The translations under genes were made by a program, and so were the position numbers. A DNA stretch of 38,940 bases from JBAVEL01 sp049587715. GTDB lineage: Bacteria; Bacteroidota; Ignavibacteria; UBA10030; UBA6906. Location of the stretch: the NCBI GenBank assembly GCA_049587715.1, contig JBAVEL010000183.1, positions 1-38,940 of the forward strand, written 5' to 3'. Shown here one piece after another: positions 16,691 to 24,863 of this stretch (position 1 is its first letter; each line of letters opens with the position of its first letter). The notes beneath the pieces were generated by a model. That model was not told the DNA's origin. It saw nothing but the letters and a program-made list of their open reading frames with translations, and made no database searches.

Positions 16691-17884
16691 TCAGGGTTTC
16701 TTCTGGAAGAGCCACGAAGTCCTGAGACAGATCCTCACCAGCATCAGCATCACGGGCACTTCGATCAGCACTCCCACGACGGTCGCCAGGGCCGCTCCCG
16801 AGGAAAGCCCGAAGAGCATCGTGGCCGTGGCGATCGCCACCTCGAAGTGGTTGGAAGCCCCCACAAGGGCCGAAGGGGCGGCATCCGCGTAGTCCAGCCG
16901 GAGCAGCCGCGCCAGACCGTACGCAAGCCAGAAGATCAGGTTCGTCTGGATGAAAAGCGGCACCGCGATCCAGAGAATGGTGAACGGGGCTTCCAGGATG
17001 GTTGCACCCTTGAACGAGAAGAGCAAAACAAGCGTGGCAAGGAGCGAGACGATGGTGACGGGTGTGAGGAAAGGAAGAAACCTGCTCTGGAACCACTGCT
17101 CCCCGCGGGCCCCTATGATGGCCTTTCGGGAGTAGTACCCCGCGGCCAGCGGAAGGGCCACATAGATTCCGATCGAAAGGAAGAGTGCCTCCCAGGGAAC
17201 GGGAAGACGCCCCACCCCCAGAAGAAACCCTCCCAGGGGTCCATAGAGCACGAGCATGGTGAGGGAGTTGATGGCCACCATGACAAGGGTGTGCCCGTCG
17301 TTTCCCCGCGCCAGGAAGCCCCACACGAGCACCATCGCCGTACACGGAGCCACACCCAGCAGAATGCATCCCGCCAGGTAGCTCCGCCAGAGGGGGACCT
17401 CCAGCATCTTCACGGTCCCCTCCAGTACCACCCTCCCCTCCCCGGTGCGGGCTCCGACGGGGAGGTCCAGACCCAGCGGCATCCTGACCAGGTCCACGGC
17501 ATCCTCCCCGATGAACCCCCTGAAGAGCACTCCCAGGAAGAGCATGCCGATGGCATACATCGTAAAAGGTTTCACCGCCCAGTTCACAAAGAGGGTGAGC
17601 ATCACGGGCCGCGCACTCCTCCCCGCCTTCACCACCTCCGAAAAATCTATCTTCACCATGATGGGATACATCATGAAGAAGAGGCAGAGGGCGATCGGAA
17701 TCGAGACCACGGGCGCCCCCCCCGCGTGCACCGCCAGCCCGTCCAGGAAAGAGGCCACATCAGGAGCCGCCCTCCCGAGGAGGATCCCCGCCGCAATACA
17801 GAGCATCACCCAGAGGGTGAGATAACGCTCAAAACCGCTCAGGCCCGACCGGCGGATCTGCGGCACACCCTGGCGTGCCGTCAT
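16691..17884 (-). CDS. acr3: ACR3-family arsenite efflux permease
   Basis: A 397-residue permease with about ten membrane helices. It contains the ACR3 hallmark LLGVAPCTAMVLVWGFLA with the conserved cysteine, the preceding VPLWRSYLAGC, and EVAIATATMLFGLSSGAALATVVG near the end. The family exports As(OH)3, and sometimes Sb(OH)3, using the proton gradient. ATG 17884 overlaps the stop of the arsenate reductase-methyltransferase fusion as ATGA, so it is translated as the third gene of the arsR operon. A long loop (about residues 124-157) with VGARTGEGRV is somewhat larger than usual. The open frame upstream of 17884 is a shadow. Confidence 0.95.
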   Translation of the reverse strand: MTARQGVPQIRRSGLSGFERYLTLWVMLCIAAGILLGRAAPDVASFLDGLAVHAGGAPVVSIPIALCLFFMMYPIMVKIDFSEVVKAGRSARPVMLTLFVNWAVKPFTMYAIGMLFLGVLFRGFIGEDAVDLVRMPLGLDLPVGARTGEGRVVLEGTVKMLEVPLWRSYLAGCILLGVAPCTAMVLVWGFLARGNDGHTLVMVAINSLTMLVLYGPLGGFLLGVGRLPVPWEALFLSIGIYVALPLAAGYYSRKAIIGARGEQWFQSRFLPFLTPVTIVSLLATLVLLFSFKGATILEAPFTILWIAVPLFIQTNLIFWLAYGLARLLRLDYADAAPSALVGASNHFEVAIATATMLFGLSSGAALATVVGVLIEVPVMLMLVRICLRTSWLFQKKP

Positions 17885-19155
17885 GACGGTTCTCCTCCCC
17901 CGGGGGGCTTGGATGCGGTGATGTCCATGCTCGTCACATAGTCCCCAAGCCCCTTCCCGGGGGCAAGAAACCGGCCCAGGGAGCGGTGGAGGGGATCCTC
18001 CCGGGATACCATCCCGTCGATATAGTCCGATCGGAGCGTGAGGCCTGTCTCCACGAGGCCTGCCGAGCGGACCATCTCCCGTGTCTCTTCCACCGCCACG
18101 GCCCCTCCGATACAACCCACCAGGGCCTCCACCGAGGCCTTCACGGGGTCGGGGAGGGGCCCGCGAAGGGCCAGGTCCGAGACCGCCACTCTTCCCCCCG
18201 GCTTCAGGACGCGTGCGATCTCCCGCCACACCTGCGCCTTCTCGGGAGAGAGATTGATGACACAGTTGGAGATGACCACATCCACGCTCGCATCCGCCAC
18301 GGGAAGATGCTCTATCTCCCCCAGCCGGAACTCCACGTTGTCGGGTCCTCCCCGGGAATGAACCTCCCGGGCGTTCCTCCGCGCCCGGCCCAGCATCTCG
18401 GGGGTCATGTCCACTCCGATCACCCGCCCCGCGGGGCCCACGCGGCGCGCAGCCAGAAGCACATCCATCCCCCCGCCCGAGCCCAGATCCAGTACCGTCT
18501 CCCCCGGCCGCAGGGAGGCGAGCGCCAGGGGATTCCCGCACGAGAGCCCCATGTGGGCTCCCTGCTGGGGAAGACCCGCCAGATCCTCGGCCGCATAGTC
18601 CGCCGGCTGGAAGCCGCCCGGGCTGCCTCCGCAGCACCCCGAAGACCCGCAGCACGAGGAGGACTCCCGGGCGATTCTGCCGTAGGATGCCCGCACGACG
18701 CCCCGCACGTCTTCGATTCCCTCCCCTGTCAGCACCCGGGGGAGGGTCTCCACAAACGCCCGGATTTCATCCCGCACCCTTCGGTAGTGCCCGAGGGCCT
18801 CCTCTTCGGTTCGGGATCCCGCAGCCAGGCGGGGGGGGTCCTCAAAACCCGCGTGCGCCATCCTCGCCGCTGCGGGGATCACGGGACATGCCTCCAGCGC
18901 CCTTGCGCAAACCGTCACCACATAGTCGAACTCCACTCCGGCCAGGGTCCCCACATCCTTGCTCTTCTGTCCGCTGATATCCACCCCCGCTTCACGCATC
19001 ACCCTCACTGCCCGGGCATCCAGAGCCCCCGGTTCCACCCCCGCGGAGTACGGCTCGATCAGGTCTCCCCGCAGGTGCCGCGTCCAACCCTCGGCCATCT
19101 GGCTCCGGCAGGAGTTGTGTGTACAGACAAACAGGATCTTCATCTTCGGTTTCAC
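17881..19155 (-). CDS. Fused arsenate reductase (LMW-PTP type) - arsenite S-adenosylmethionine methyltransferase
   Basis: One uninterrupted 424-residue frame joins two arsenic enzymes. Residues 6-140 are a thioredoxin-coupled ArsC: the C-x5-R loop CTHNSCR (Cys 11-Arg 17) and the redox pair Cys 83 and Cys 90 in TVCARALEAC. Residues about 148-424 are ArsM: SAM motif VLDLGSGGGMD, a CC pair at 168-169, and the three substrate cysteines in LSCGNP (206), SNCVIN (298) and VGCIGG (348). Arsenate would be reduced and the arsenite methylated by one polypeptide. The GTG at 19155 is preferred: its GTGA overlaps the arsR stop, and AAGGAG lies ten bases upstream, whereas the ATG four codons later is too far from it. 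All catalytic residues of both halves appear intact. Confidence 0.93.
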   Translation of the reverse strand: MKPKMKILFVCTHNSCRSQMAEGWTRHLRGDLIEPYSAGVEPGALDARAVRVMREAGVDISGQKSKDVGTLAGVEFDYVVTVCARALEACPVIPAAARMAHAGFEDPPRLAAGSRTEEEALGHYRRVRDEIRAFVETLPRVLTGEGIEDVRGVVRASYGRIARESSSCCGSSGCCGGSPGGFQPADYAAEDLAGLPQQGAHMGLSCGNPLALASLRPGETVLDLGSGGGMDVLLAARRVGPAGRVIGVDMTPEMLGRARRNAREVHSRGGPDNVEFRLGEIEHLPVADASVDVVISNCVINLSPEKAQVWREIARVLKPGGRVAVSDLALRGPLPDPVKASVEALVGCIGGAVAVEETREMVRSAGLVETGLTLRSDYIDGMVSREDPLHRSLGRFLAPGKGLGDYVTSMDITASKPPGGGEPS

Positions 19156-19544
19156 TTCGGGGGTCTCCTTCCGTTCGTGAGGCAGGACGTTGTGTTGCAC
19201 TTCATCCTCCCCGCCCGCCTCAGATCCCCTGCGGCCTCGGCTCCCCGGGCCAGGGTCGTCCGGAAACACTTCAGCACGCACTCCATGAGACCTTCCCGCC
19301 CAGACACCAGCCGGTAGTGCATCCATCTTCCCTGGCGCCGCGCTCGAACGAGCCCCGCCGATCGCATGATGCCCAGATGGCGCGACACCTTGAAAGGGGG
19401 GGCTGCCAGGGCTCCGGCCAGCACACACACGCACGTCTCCCCCCTGGCGGCAAGGAAGACCGCAAGGCGCAGTCTGGTGGGATCCCCCAGAACCCTGAAG
19501 AGACCGGCGGCAGCCCGCATTCCGGATCGTTTTTCTATCTGCAT
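19152..19544 (-). CDS. arsR: ArsR-family arsenite-responsive repressor
   Basis: A 130-residue winged-helix protein. LFRVLGDPTRLRLAVFLA opens the domain, KVSRHLGIMRSAGLVRARRQG is the recognition helix and wing, and ETCVCVLAG holds the paired cysteines (38 and 40) where As(III) binds in E. coli-type ArsR. Extra cysteines near the C-terminus (ECVLKC, MKCNTTSC) could add ligands. ATG 19544 has GGAGG nine bases upstream; the earlier ATG at 19562 would precede that site and is rejected. First gene of the arsR, arsC-arsM, acr3 operon; its operator covers its own start region, implying autoregulation released by arsenite. Confidence 0.93.
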   Translation of the reverse strand: MQIEKRSGMRAAAGLFRVLGDPTRLRLAVFLAARGETCVCVLAGALAAPPFKVSRHLGIMRSAGLVRARRQGRWMHYRLVSGREGLMECVLKCFRTTLARGAEAAGDLRRAGRMKCNTTSCLTNGRRPPK

Positions 19545-19565
19545 ATATGCGCACCTCCGCATATA
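19544..19565 (-). promoter_or_regulatory. Probable ArsR operator
   Basis: A perfect inverted repeat, TATATGCG (19565-19558 on the minus strand), six bases, CGCATATA (19551-19544). Its outer edge touches the -10 box and its inner edge reaches the arsR start codon; the spacer contains part of the GGAGG ribosome binding site. Bound ArsR would cover the transcription start and leader at once. This arrangement fits ArsR/SmtB-type repression, though the exact binding motif is inferred. Confidence 0.7.
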
Positions 19566-19593
19566 ATATACGGCCTGCGCGGGCGCCCGTCAA
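19565..19593 (-). promoter_or_regulatory. arsR: arsR operon promoter
   Basis: Minus strand: -35 TTGACG (19593-19588), 17-base spacer, -10 TATATT (19570-19565). The expected start site near 19558 leaves a leader of only about 14 bases, so the ribosome binding site lies at the very 5' end of the mRNA. Confidence 0.8.
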
Positions 19594-19776
19594 GTCCCCT
19601 CACCGCAAAGAGCCCGCCCTTCGTCCGCTCCACCCCTCCTCCCCCCGCGCCGCACACTCCGGGTCCCCCCCCGGTTGCTTCTGGACCCGGGATTCCGTAA
19701 TGTCATTCTCCCGACGGGGATCCGGCAGGGCCCCCCGGTCTGCCTCCTTTTCCATCCGCCACAAACGGGAAATCCC

Positions 19777-21009
19777 ATGCGACATCGTTTCCAGCTCCTT
19801 GCAGTGCTGTTCCTGGGGGCATCCTGCGCCCTGGCTCAGGATGCTGCCCCTTCCTACGGCATCACGTTCTCGGGGTTCGTCAAGACGGATCTGTTCTACG
19901 ACAGCCGCCAGACGGTGAGTGTGCGCGAAGGGCACTTCCTCCTCTACCCCGCCGAAGAGCGAAAGGACGCCGCCGGCACAGACATCCATGCGGCCCCCAA
20001 CCTGAACATCCTCTCGATTCAGAGCCGGCTGACGGGAAGGATCACGGGCCCCGAGGCACTGGGAGCGCGCACATCGGGCCTTCTGGAGGGGGAGTTCTTC
20101 GGAACCTCCGATGCGGATGTGAGCGGCTTCCGGCTCCGGCATGCATACCTCCGGCTGGACTGGGAGCAGTCTTCCCTGCTCGTGGGACAGTTCTGGCATC
20201 CCATGTTCGTGGCGGAAATGTTCCCCGGCGTTGTCTCATTCAACACGGGGGCCCCGTTCCAGCCGTTCTCCCGGAACCCCCAGATCCGGTTCACCCAGAA
20301 GCTGGGAGAGTTCCGGCTCATCGCCGCAGCCCTCTCCCAGAGGGATTTCCAGAGCAGCGGGCCCCTCCCCTCGGATCTGAGCTCATCATACCTGCGGAAC
20401 GCCGTTCTGCCCGACCTGCACCTGCAGGTGCAGTATGCTTCGGGCGCTGCGCTCGTGGGTGCGGGAGCCGGCTACAAACGCCTCCGCCCGCGGCTTGTCA
20501 CAACCCGCAATACTGAAGCGGATGCAACCGTGGGGAGCGCCGCGCTGTTGGCCTTCGGCCGGGTGACCGCGGGGGACCTGACCCTGAAGGCCGAGGGCAC
20601 CCTCGGGGGGAATCTCTCGGACCTTCTCATGCTGGGGGGCTATGCAGTCCGCTCCGTGGACACCTCCACCGGCGAGGAGAGCTATGAGCCGCTCCGGAGC
20701 TACGCCCTCTGGGGGGAAATCTCCGGAGGAAAGCAGCCGGAGTTGGCCCTCTTTGGAGGGTATGCCAGGACTCTGGGTGCAGCGGAGAACCTGGAGGGCC
20801 CCCTCTACGGGCGGGGCACCACCATCGCGGACATCTTCCGCATCTCCCCCCGTATCGCCTGGGAAGAGGGAAAGACACGCTTCGCAGCCGAAGTGGAGCA
20901 CACCTCCGCGCGCTACGGAACCCCCGATCCGGGAAACCGGGGGAGGCCGGCCAATCCCCGGAAGGTATCCAACACCCGCCTGCTTCTCTCCGCCTACTAC
21001 TTCTTCTGA
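19777..21009 (+). CDS. Outer-membrane beta-barrel porin (DcaP-like)
   Basis: A 410-residue exported protein. The signal peptide MRHRFQLLAVLFLGASCALA is probably cut after the Ala of ALAQ. The mature part opens with YGITFSGFVKTDLFYDSRQT and continues with alternating-polarity strands such as SSLLVGQFWHPMFVAEMFPG. It ends in YYFF, the terminal aromatic residue typical of barrels handled by the Bam machine. The start and the motif GFVKTDLFYDS resemble DcaP-type porins, which carry small acids or other solutes; the substrate here is unknown. ATG 19777 is chosen because the signal peptide begins there; the frame is open upstream without sense. It is divergent from arsR, with about 200 bases between them, so a link to arsenate or phosphate uptake is conceivable but unproven. 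Confidence 0.82.
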   Translation: MRHRFQLLAVLFLGASCALAQDAAPSYGITFSGFVKTDLFYDSRQTVSVREGHFLLYPAEERKDAAGTDIHAAPNLNILSIQSRLTGRITGPEALGARTSGLLEGEFFGTSDADVSGFRLRHAYLRLDWEQSSLLVGQFWHPMFVAEMFPGVVSFNTGAPFQPFSRNPQIRFTQKLGEFRLIAAALSQRDFQSSGPLPSDLSSSYLRNAVLPDLHLQVQYASGAALVGAGAGYKRLRPRLVTTRNTEADATVGSAALLAFGRVTAGDLTLKAEGTLGGNLSDLLMLGGYAVRSVDTSTGEESYEPLRSYALWGEISGGKQPELALFGGYARTLGAAENLEGPLYGRGTTIADIFRISPRIAWEEGKTRFAAEVEHTSARYGTPDPGNRGRPANPRKVSNTRLLLSAYYFF

Positions 21010-21174
21010 GACGCGGAGGGCTCAAAGCCGGACCTGGAACAGAGAGGGCAGAGAGGGAGACCCCGGGGACAAGGACGGGGAGTCCCCTCGCGGCCCCGCA
21101 GACAGAGGGAAACGCCGCCCCCGACCCGGCGGGACGGATCTTGTTATTCTATCCCCTTCCATGCATCTTTCACC

Positions 21175-21570
21175 ATGAATCGTGCCATTGCACTGCTGGA
21201 ACGGTGCTCCCTCACGCCGACGCCACAGCGTATTGCCGTCGTGCGATCCGTCATGGATGCGGGGAAGCATCTCGCTGCAGAGGCGGTCTTCAGGCGTGCA
21301 AAACACTTCTGCCATTCGGTCTCGCGCGCCACTGTCTACAACACGCTCAATCTTCTTGTTGAGAAGCGCGTCCTCAGAGCACAAGTGCTGCGGGACGAAG
21401 CGGTCGTCTTTGAGGTCAATACGCGGCCTCATCATCATTTCGTGGATGACGAAACGGGCCGTATCAGCGACATTCCCTGGGAGGATCTTTCCGTCCGAGG
21501 CCTGCAGAAACTGAAGAATGTGGTCGTCAGGGATCTGCAGGTCGTCATCAGGGGAAGGCGGAAGAAGTAG
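21175..21570 (+). CDS. Fur-family regulator, PerR/Irr-like, without structural zinc cysteines
   Basis: A 131-residue regulator with the Fur winged helix (LTPTPQRIAVVRSVMD, then RRAKHFCHSVSRATVYNTLNLLVEKRVL) and a short dimerisation domain. The metal-site histidines are in PHHHFVDDETG (84-86). The CxxC zinc pair that follows this point in typical Fur and PerR is replaced by Asp-Asp, and no C-terminal CxxC exists, a state also found in Irr-type members. The protein ends in a basic tail (VIRGRRKK). Base composition is lower in GC than the flanking genes. Its position directly upstream of katG, with a Per-box-like palindrome in the katG promoter, argues for control of peroxide defence by metal-catalysed or haem-linked sensing. 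Confidence 0.88.
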   Translation: MNRAIALLERCSLTPTPQRIAVVRSVMDAGKHLAAEAVFRRAKHFCHSVSRATVYNTLNLLVEKRVLRAQVLRDEAVVFEVNTRPHHHFVDDETGRISDIPWEDLSVRGLQKLKNVVVRDLQVVIRGRRKK

Positions 21571-21580
21571 TTTATTTCCC

Positions 21581-21609
21581 TTGACTTAGACGTTGTCTAA
21601 AAGTATACT
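21581..21609 (+). promoter_or_regulatory. katG: katG promoter with embedded Per-box-like palindrome
   Basis: TTGACT (21581-21586), 17-base spacer, TATACT (21604-21609): a near-consensus sigma-70 promoter. Within it lies TTAGACGTTGTCTAA (21586-21600), a perfect 6-3-6 palindrome of the same 15-base length and TTA...TAA ends as PerR boxes. A repressor bound there would block RNA polymerase. The promoter sits ten bases after the fur-like stop and leaves a leader of about 250 bases before the katG ATG, in which I see no gene and no clear riboswitch. Confidence 0.78.
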
Positions 21610-21865
21610 ATATCTCATTCCCGCCCCGCTTCTCCGGGTGCGGAGCGTATCCTGCCCGCTAAGGGCGCAGGGGGGGAATCAGCCATCCCCCGCGCGGGGT
21701 CGGACTTCTACGGTGGAGGACGGAGTGGAATCCGCAGACGGAAACCACATCCGGGACCACCCGGCCCGCAGGACGCCTGCGGACGAACACACAGGACGGG
21801 TTCTTCGCGGTATCGCAGAGGATCATTCGCAAACATCCAATCCCCCGCATTAAAGGAGAATCATC

Positions 21866-24061
21866 ATGCATGAGGAAACCAGGTGCCCCGTGACGGGTCA
21901 CGGAGGGGTGGCCCCGGCGGGCAAAGGCACATCAAACCGCGACTGGTGGCCCAACCGGCTGGACCTGGGCATCCTGCACCAGCACGCGCCGGCCTCCCAT
22001 CCGATGGGACCGGACTTCAACTACGCCAGGGAATTCAGGAAACTCGATCTGGCTTCCCTGAAGAAGGATCTGTACGCGCTCATGCAGGATTCGCAGGAGT
22101 GGTGGCCCGCCGACTGGGGCCACTACGGCGGACTGTTCATTCGTATGGCCTGGCACAGCGCCGGCTCCTACCGCACCGCCGACGGGCGCGGCGGGGGCGG
22201 GACCGGCAACCAGCGGTTTGCGCCCCTCAACAGCTGGCCCGACAACGCCAACCTGGACAAGGCCCGCCGCCTGCTCTGGCCCGTCAAGCGGAAGTACGGG
22301 AACAGAATCTCCTGGGCCGATTTGATGATCCTGGCGGGCAATTGCGCACTGGAGTCGATGGGCTTCAAGACGTTCGGCTTCGGGGGCGGCCGGGTGGACA
22401 TCTGGCAGCCCGAAGAGGACATCTACTGGGGCAGTGAAACAACCTGGCTGGGCGACAAGCGCTACAGCGGCGACCGCGAGCTTGAGAACCCGCTGGCCGC
22501 CGTGCAGATGGGGCTGATCTATGTGAACCCTGAAGGTCCCAACGGCAAGCCCGATCCCGTGGCCTCGGGCCGCGATGTGCGCGAGACCTTCGCCCGGATG
22601 GCGATGAACGACGAGGAGACCGTCGCGCTCGTGGCAGGCGGCCACACATTCGGCAAGGCGCACGGCGCCGGGGATCCGAAGCTGGTGGGCGCGGAGCCGG
22701 AAGCCGCTCCCATCGAGGAACAGGGCCTGGGCTGGATCAACCGCTTCGGCACCGGCAGGGGCGTGCACACCACCACCAGCGGTATCGAAGGAGCGTGGAA
22801 GCCCCATCCGACGAAATGGGATCTGGGCTACTTCGACATGCTGTTCACCTACGAGTGGGAGCTGGTGAAGAGCCCGGCAGGCGCCTGGCAGTGGCTGGCA
22901 AAGGACGTGAAGCCGGAGCACATGATCCCCGATGCGCACGACCCCTCGAAGAGGCACCGGCCGATGATGACCACGGCCGACCTGTCGCTCCGCTTCGACC
23001 CCATCTATGAGCCCATCGCGCGCCGGTTCCACAGGAACCCCCAGGCCTTCGCCGACGCCTTCGCGCGCGCCTGGTTCAAGCTCACCCACCGCGATATGGG
23101 ACCGAAGACACGGTATCTCGGACCCGAAGTCCCCTCCGAAGACCTCCTCTGGCAGGACCCTATCCCCGCTGTGGATCACCCCCTCGTCGAGGCCGGGGAC
23201 ATCGCCCGGCTCAAGGCCGGGGTCCTGGCATCGGGATTGTCCGTGTCGGAACTCGTCTCCACCGCATGGGCTTCCGCCTCCACCTTCCGTGGTTCGGACA
23301 AACGCGGCGGCGCCAACGGCGCGCGCATTCGCCTGGCACCGCAGAAGGATTGGGAAGTCAACCAGCCGGCGCAGCTGGCCGGGGTGCTGGACCGGCTCGA
23401 GAGGATCCGGAGAGACTTCAACGGCGCACAGAAGGGCGGCAAGAAGGTCTCCCTGGCTGACCTCATCGTGCTGGCCGGCTGCGCCGCGGTGGAAGCCGCA
23501 GCCAGGGCAGCCGGATACGATCTCCAGGTCCCCTTCACTCCCGGTCGCACCGACGCATTGCAGGAACAGACCGACGCGGCTTCCTTTGCCGTCCTGGAAC
23601 CGCAGGCCGACGGGTTTCGCAATTACCAGAAGACCATGTTCACGGTGCCGGCGGAGGCATTGCTGGTGGACAGGGCGCAGCTCCTGAGTTTGAGCGCGCC
23701 CCAGATGACCGTGCTGATCGGAGGCCTGCGCGTGCTCGGGGCGAACACGGGAGGGTCACAACACGGTGTATGGACAAAACGGGTGGGCACGCTCTCCAAC
23801 GATTTCTTCATCAACCTGCTCGACATGAACACCGTCTGGAAACCGGCGGCCGATGCCGCGGACACATTCGTGGGGCGCGACCGCAGGACAGGCGCACCGA
23901 AATGGACGGGGACCCGGGTGGATCTGGCGTTCGGCTCACACTCGCAGCTGCGCGCGCTGGCCGAGGTCTATGCACAGGATGACGCGCAAGAGAAGTTCGT
24001 GCGCGACTTCGTCATGGCCTGGAACAAGGTAATGAACCTGGACCGCTTCGACCTCGCATGA
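21866..24061 (+). CDS. katG: Bifunctional catalase-peroxidase KatG
   Basis: A full-length 731-residue class I haem peroxidase with the usual N-terminal catalytic and C-terminal structural duplicate domains. The distal site is Arg 93, Trp 96, His 97 in RMAWHSAGSYR, and the proximal haem ligand is His 260 in AGGHTFGKAHG. The covalent Trp-Tyr-Met adduct needed for catalase activity can form from Trp 96, Tyr 219 (LIYVNPEGP) and Met 245 (ARMAMNDEE). It removes hydrogen peroxide and organic peroxides in the cytoplasm. AAAGGAG lies nine bases before the ATG. Transcribed from the promoter at 21581-21609 under probable control of the upstream Fur-like protein; it converges with the arsG gene. Confidence 0.98.
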   Translation: MHEETRCPVTGHGGVAPAGKGTSNRDWWPNRLDLGILHQHAPASHPMGPDFNYAREFRKLDLASLKKDLYALMQDSQEWWPADWGHYGGLFIRMAWHSAGSYRTADGRGGGGTGNQRFAPLNSWPDNANLDKARRLLWPVKRKYGNRISWADLMILAGNCALESMGFKTFGFGGGRVDIWQPEEDIYWGSETTWLGDKRYSGDRELENPLAAVQMGLIYVNPEGPNGKPDPVASGRDVRETFARMAMNDEETVALVAGGHTFGKAHGAGDPKLVGAEPEAAPIEEQGLGWINRFGTGRGVHTTTSGIEGAWKPHPTKWDLGYFDMLFTYEWELVKSPAGAWQWLAKDVKPEHMIPDAHDPSKRHRPMMTTADLSLRFDPIYEPIARRFHRNPQAFADAFARAWFKLTHRDMGPKTRYLGPEVPSEDLLWQDPIPAVDHPLVEAGDIARLKAGVLASGLSVSELVSTAWASASTFRGSDKRGGANGARIRLAPQKDWEVNQPAQLAGVLDRLERIRRDFNGAQKGGKKVSLADLIVLAGCAAVEAAARAAGYDLQVPFTPGRTDALQEQTDAASFAVLEPQADGFRNYQKTMFTVPAEALLVDRAQLLSLSAPQMTVLIGGLRVLGANTGGSQHGVWTKRVGTLSNDFFINLLDMNTVWKPAADAADTFVGRDRRTGAPKWTGTRVDLAFGSHSQLRALAEVYAQDDAQEKFVRDFVMAWNKVMNLDRFDLA

Positions 24062-24091
24062 GGATCGGAGAGACATCTTCCCGCACGCCAG

Positions 24092-24129
24092 CCGCGGGGA
24101 AACCCGCGGTGGCCGGCCTGCTGCCGGCC
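24092..24129. terminator. Tandem GC hairpins between convergent katG and arsG
   Basis: CCGCGGG, GAAA loop, CCCGCGG (24092-24109), followed by GGCCGGC, five-base loop, GCCGGCC (24111-24129). Two perfect 7-bp stems fill the gap between converging genes. Neither is followed by a T-run, so they may act as transcript-end structures for both directions, or with Rho. Confidence 0.5.
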
Positions 24130-24167
24130 GATGGCGGGAGATCGGAATCTTCTCAAACGGGGAGGGC

Positions 24168-24863
24168 TCAGAACCGGACCTGGAATATGTAGACCAGGGA
24201 GAAGTACACTCCCACGAGTATGAATGCAGCGCCCGTGACAACCCTGGCCCAGCGCTCGAAGGCGCGTATGCTCCGGTAGGCCTCTCCCACCCGCTGTGCA
24301 CCGAAGGAGAGGCCCAGGGCCAGGATGAGAACGGGGAGTCCCGTGGCGGCCCCGTACACGGAGGGAAGCGCCACCCCCGACTCGTAGTGGAGTGCCAGGG
24401 GGATGAGACTCCCGAAGAAGAGCGCCGCCGAAACGGGACAGAAAGAGAGCGCAAAGACCACCCCCAGAAGCAGAGCTCCCCCCAGACCGAGCCCCTCCAC
24501 ACGCTTCTGAAGCCGCTCTCCGCTCCCGATCCCCCTTCCCGCGGGGAGCGTGATGAGACCGGAGAGAACCATCCCCGCCAGGATGAGCAGGGGCCCCAGG
24601 GCCGTGTTCATGTGGGTCTGGAGAAAACGGGAGAGGGTCGGGGCCGAGAGGAGACTCGCGACCAGCATCACCCCCAGGGCCGTGTAGCTGAGCATCCTCC
24701 CGAGGGTATAGAGAAGCCCCGAAAGAAAAACGCCCGAGGGGCTCCCGATGCGGCGCCCCACGAAGGATATGGCCGCGATGTTCGTGGCCAGAGGACAGGG
24801 ACTGATGGATGTGAGGAGCCCCAGCCAGAAGGCAGACAGCACACCCGGGAGAAGTTCCATCAT
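24168..24863 (-). CDS. arsG: ArsG-family permease (CcdA/DsbD-like membrane protein)
   Basis: A 231-residue protein with about six helices. The first helix ends in SISPCPLATNIAAISF (Cys 23) and a later one has VFALSFCPVSAALFFG, the paired Pro-Cys positions of the CcdA/DsbD transmembrane fold. Together with the two upstream genes it fits the ArsEFG set, in which ArsG is described as the efflux permease for trivalent aminoaromatic arsenicals after reduction of nitroaromatic ones. ATG 24863 overlaps the arsF stop as ATGA. The alternative is a general thiol-disulfide transporter feeding the periplasm; gene order favours ArsG. Confidence 0.78.
   Translation of the reverse strand: MMELLPGVLSAFWLGLLTSISPCPLATNIAAISFVGRRIGSPSGVFLSGLLYTLGRMLSYTALGVMLVASLLSAPTLSRFLQTHMNTALGPLLILAGMVLSGLITLPAGRGIGSGERLQKRVEGLGLGGALLLGVVFALSFCPVSAALFFGSLIPLALHYESGVALPSVYGAATGLPVLILALGLSFGAQRVGEAYRSIRAFERWARVVTGAAFILVGVYFSLVYIFQVRF

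Noticed and set aside
19545..19562. arsR start at ATG 19562
   Set aside because: The GGAGG ribosome site would lie inside the coding region, and the expected transcription start is at about 19558.
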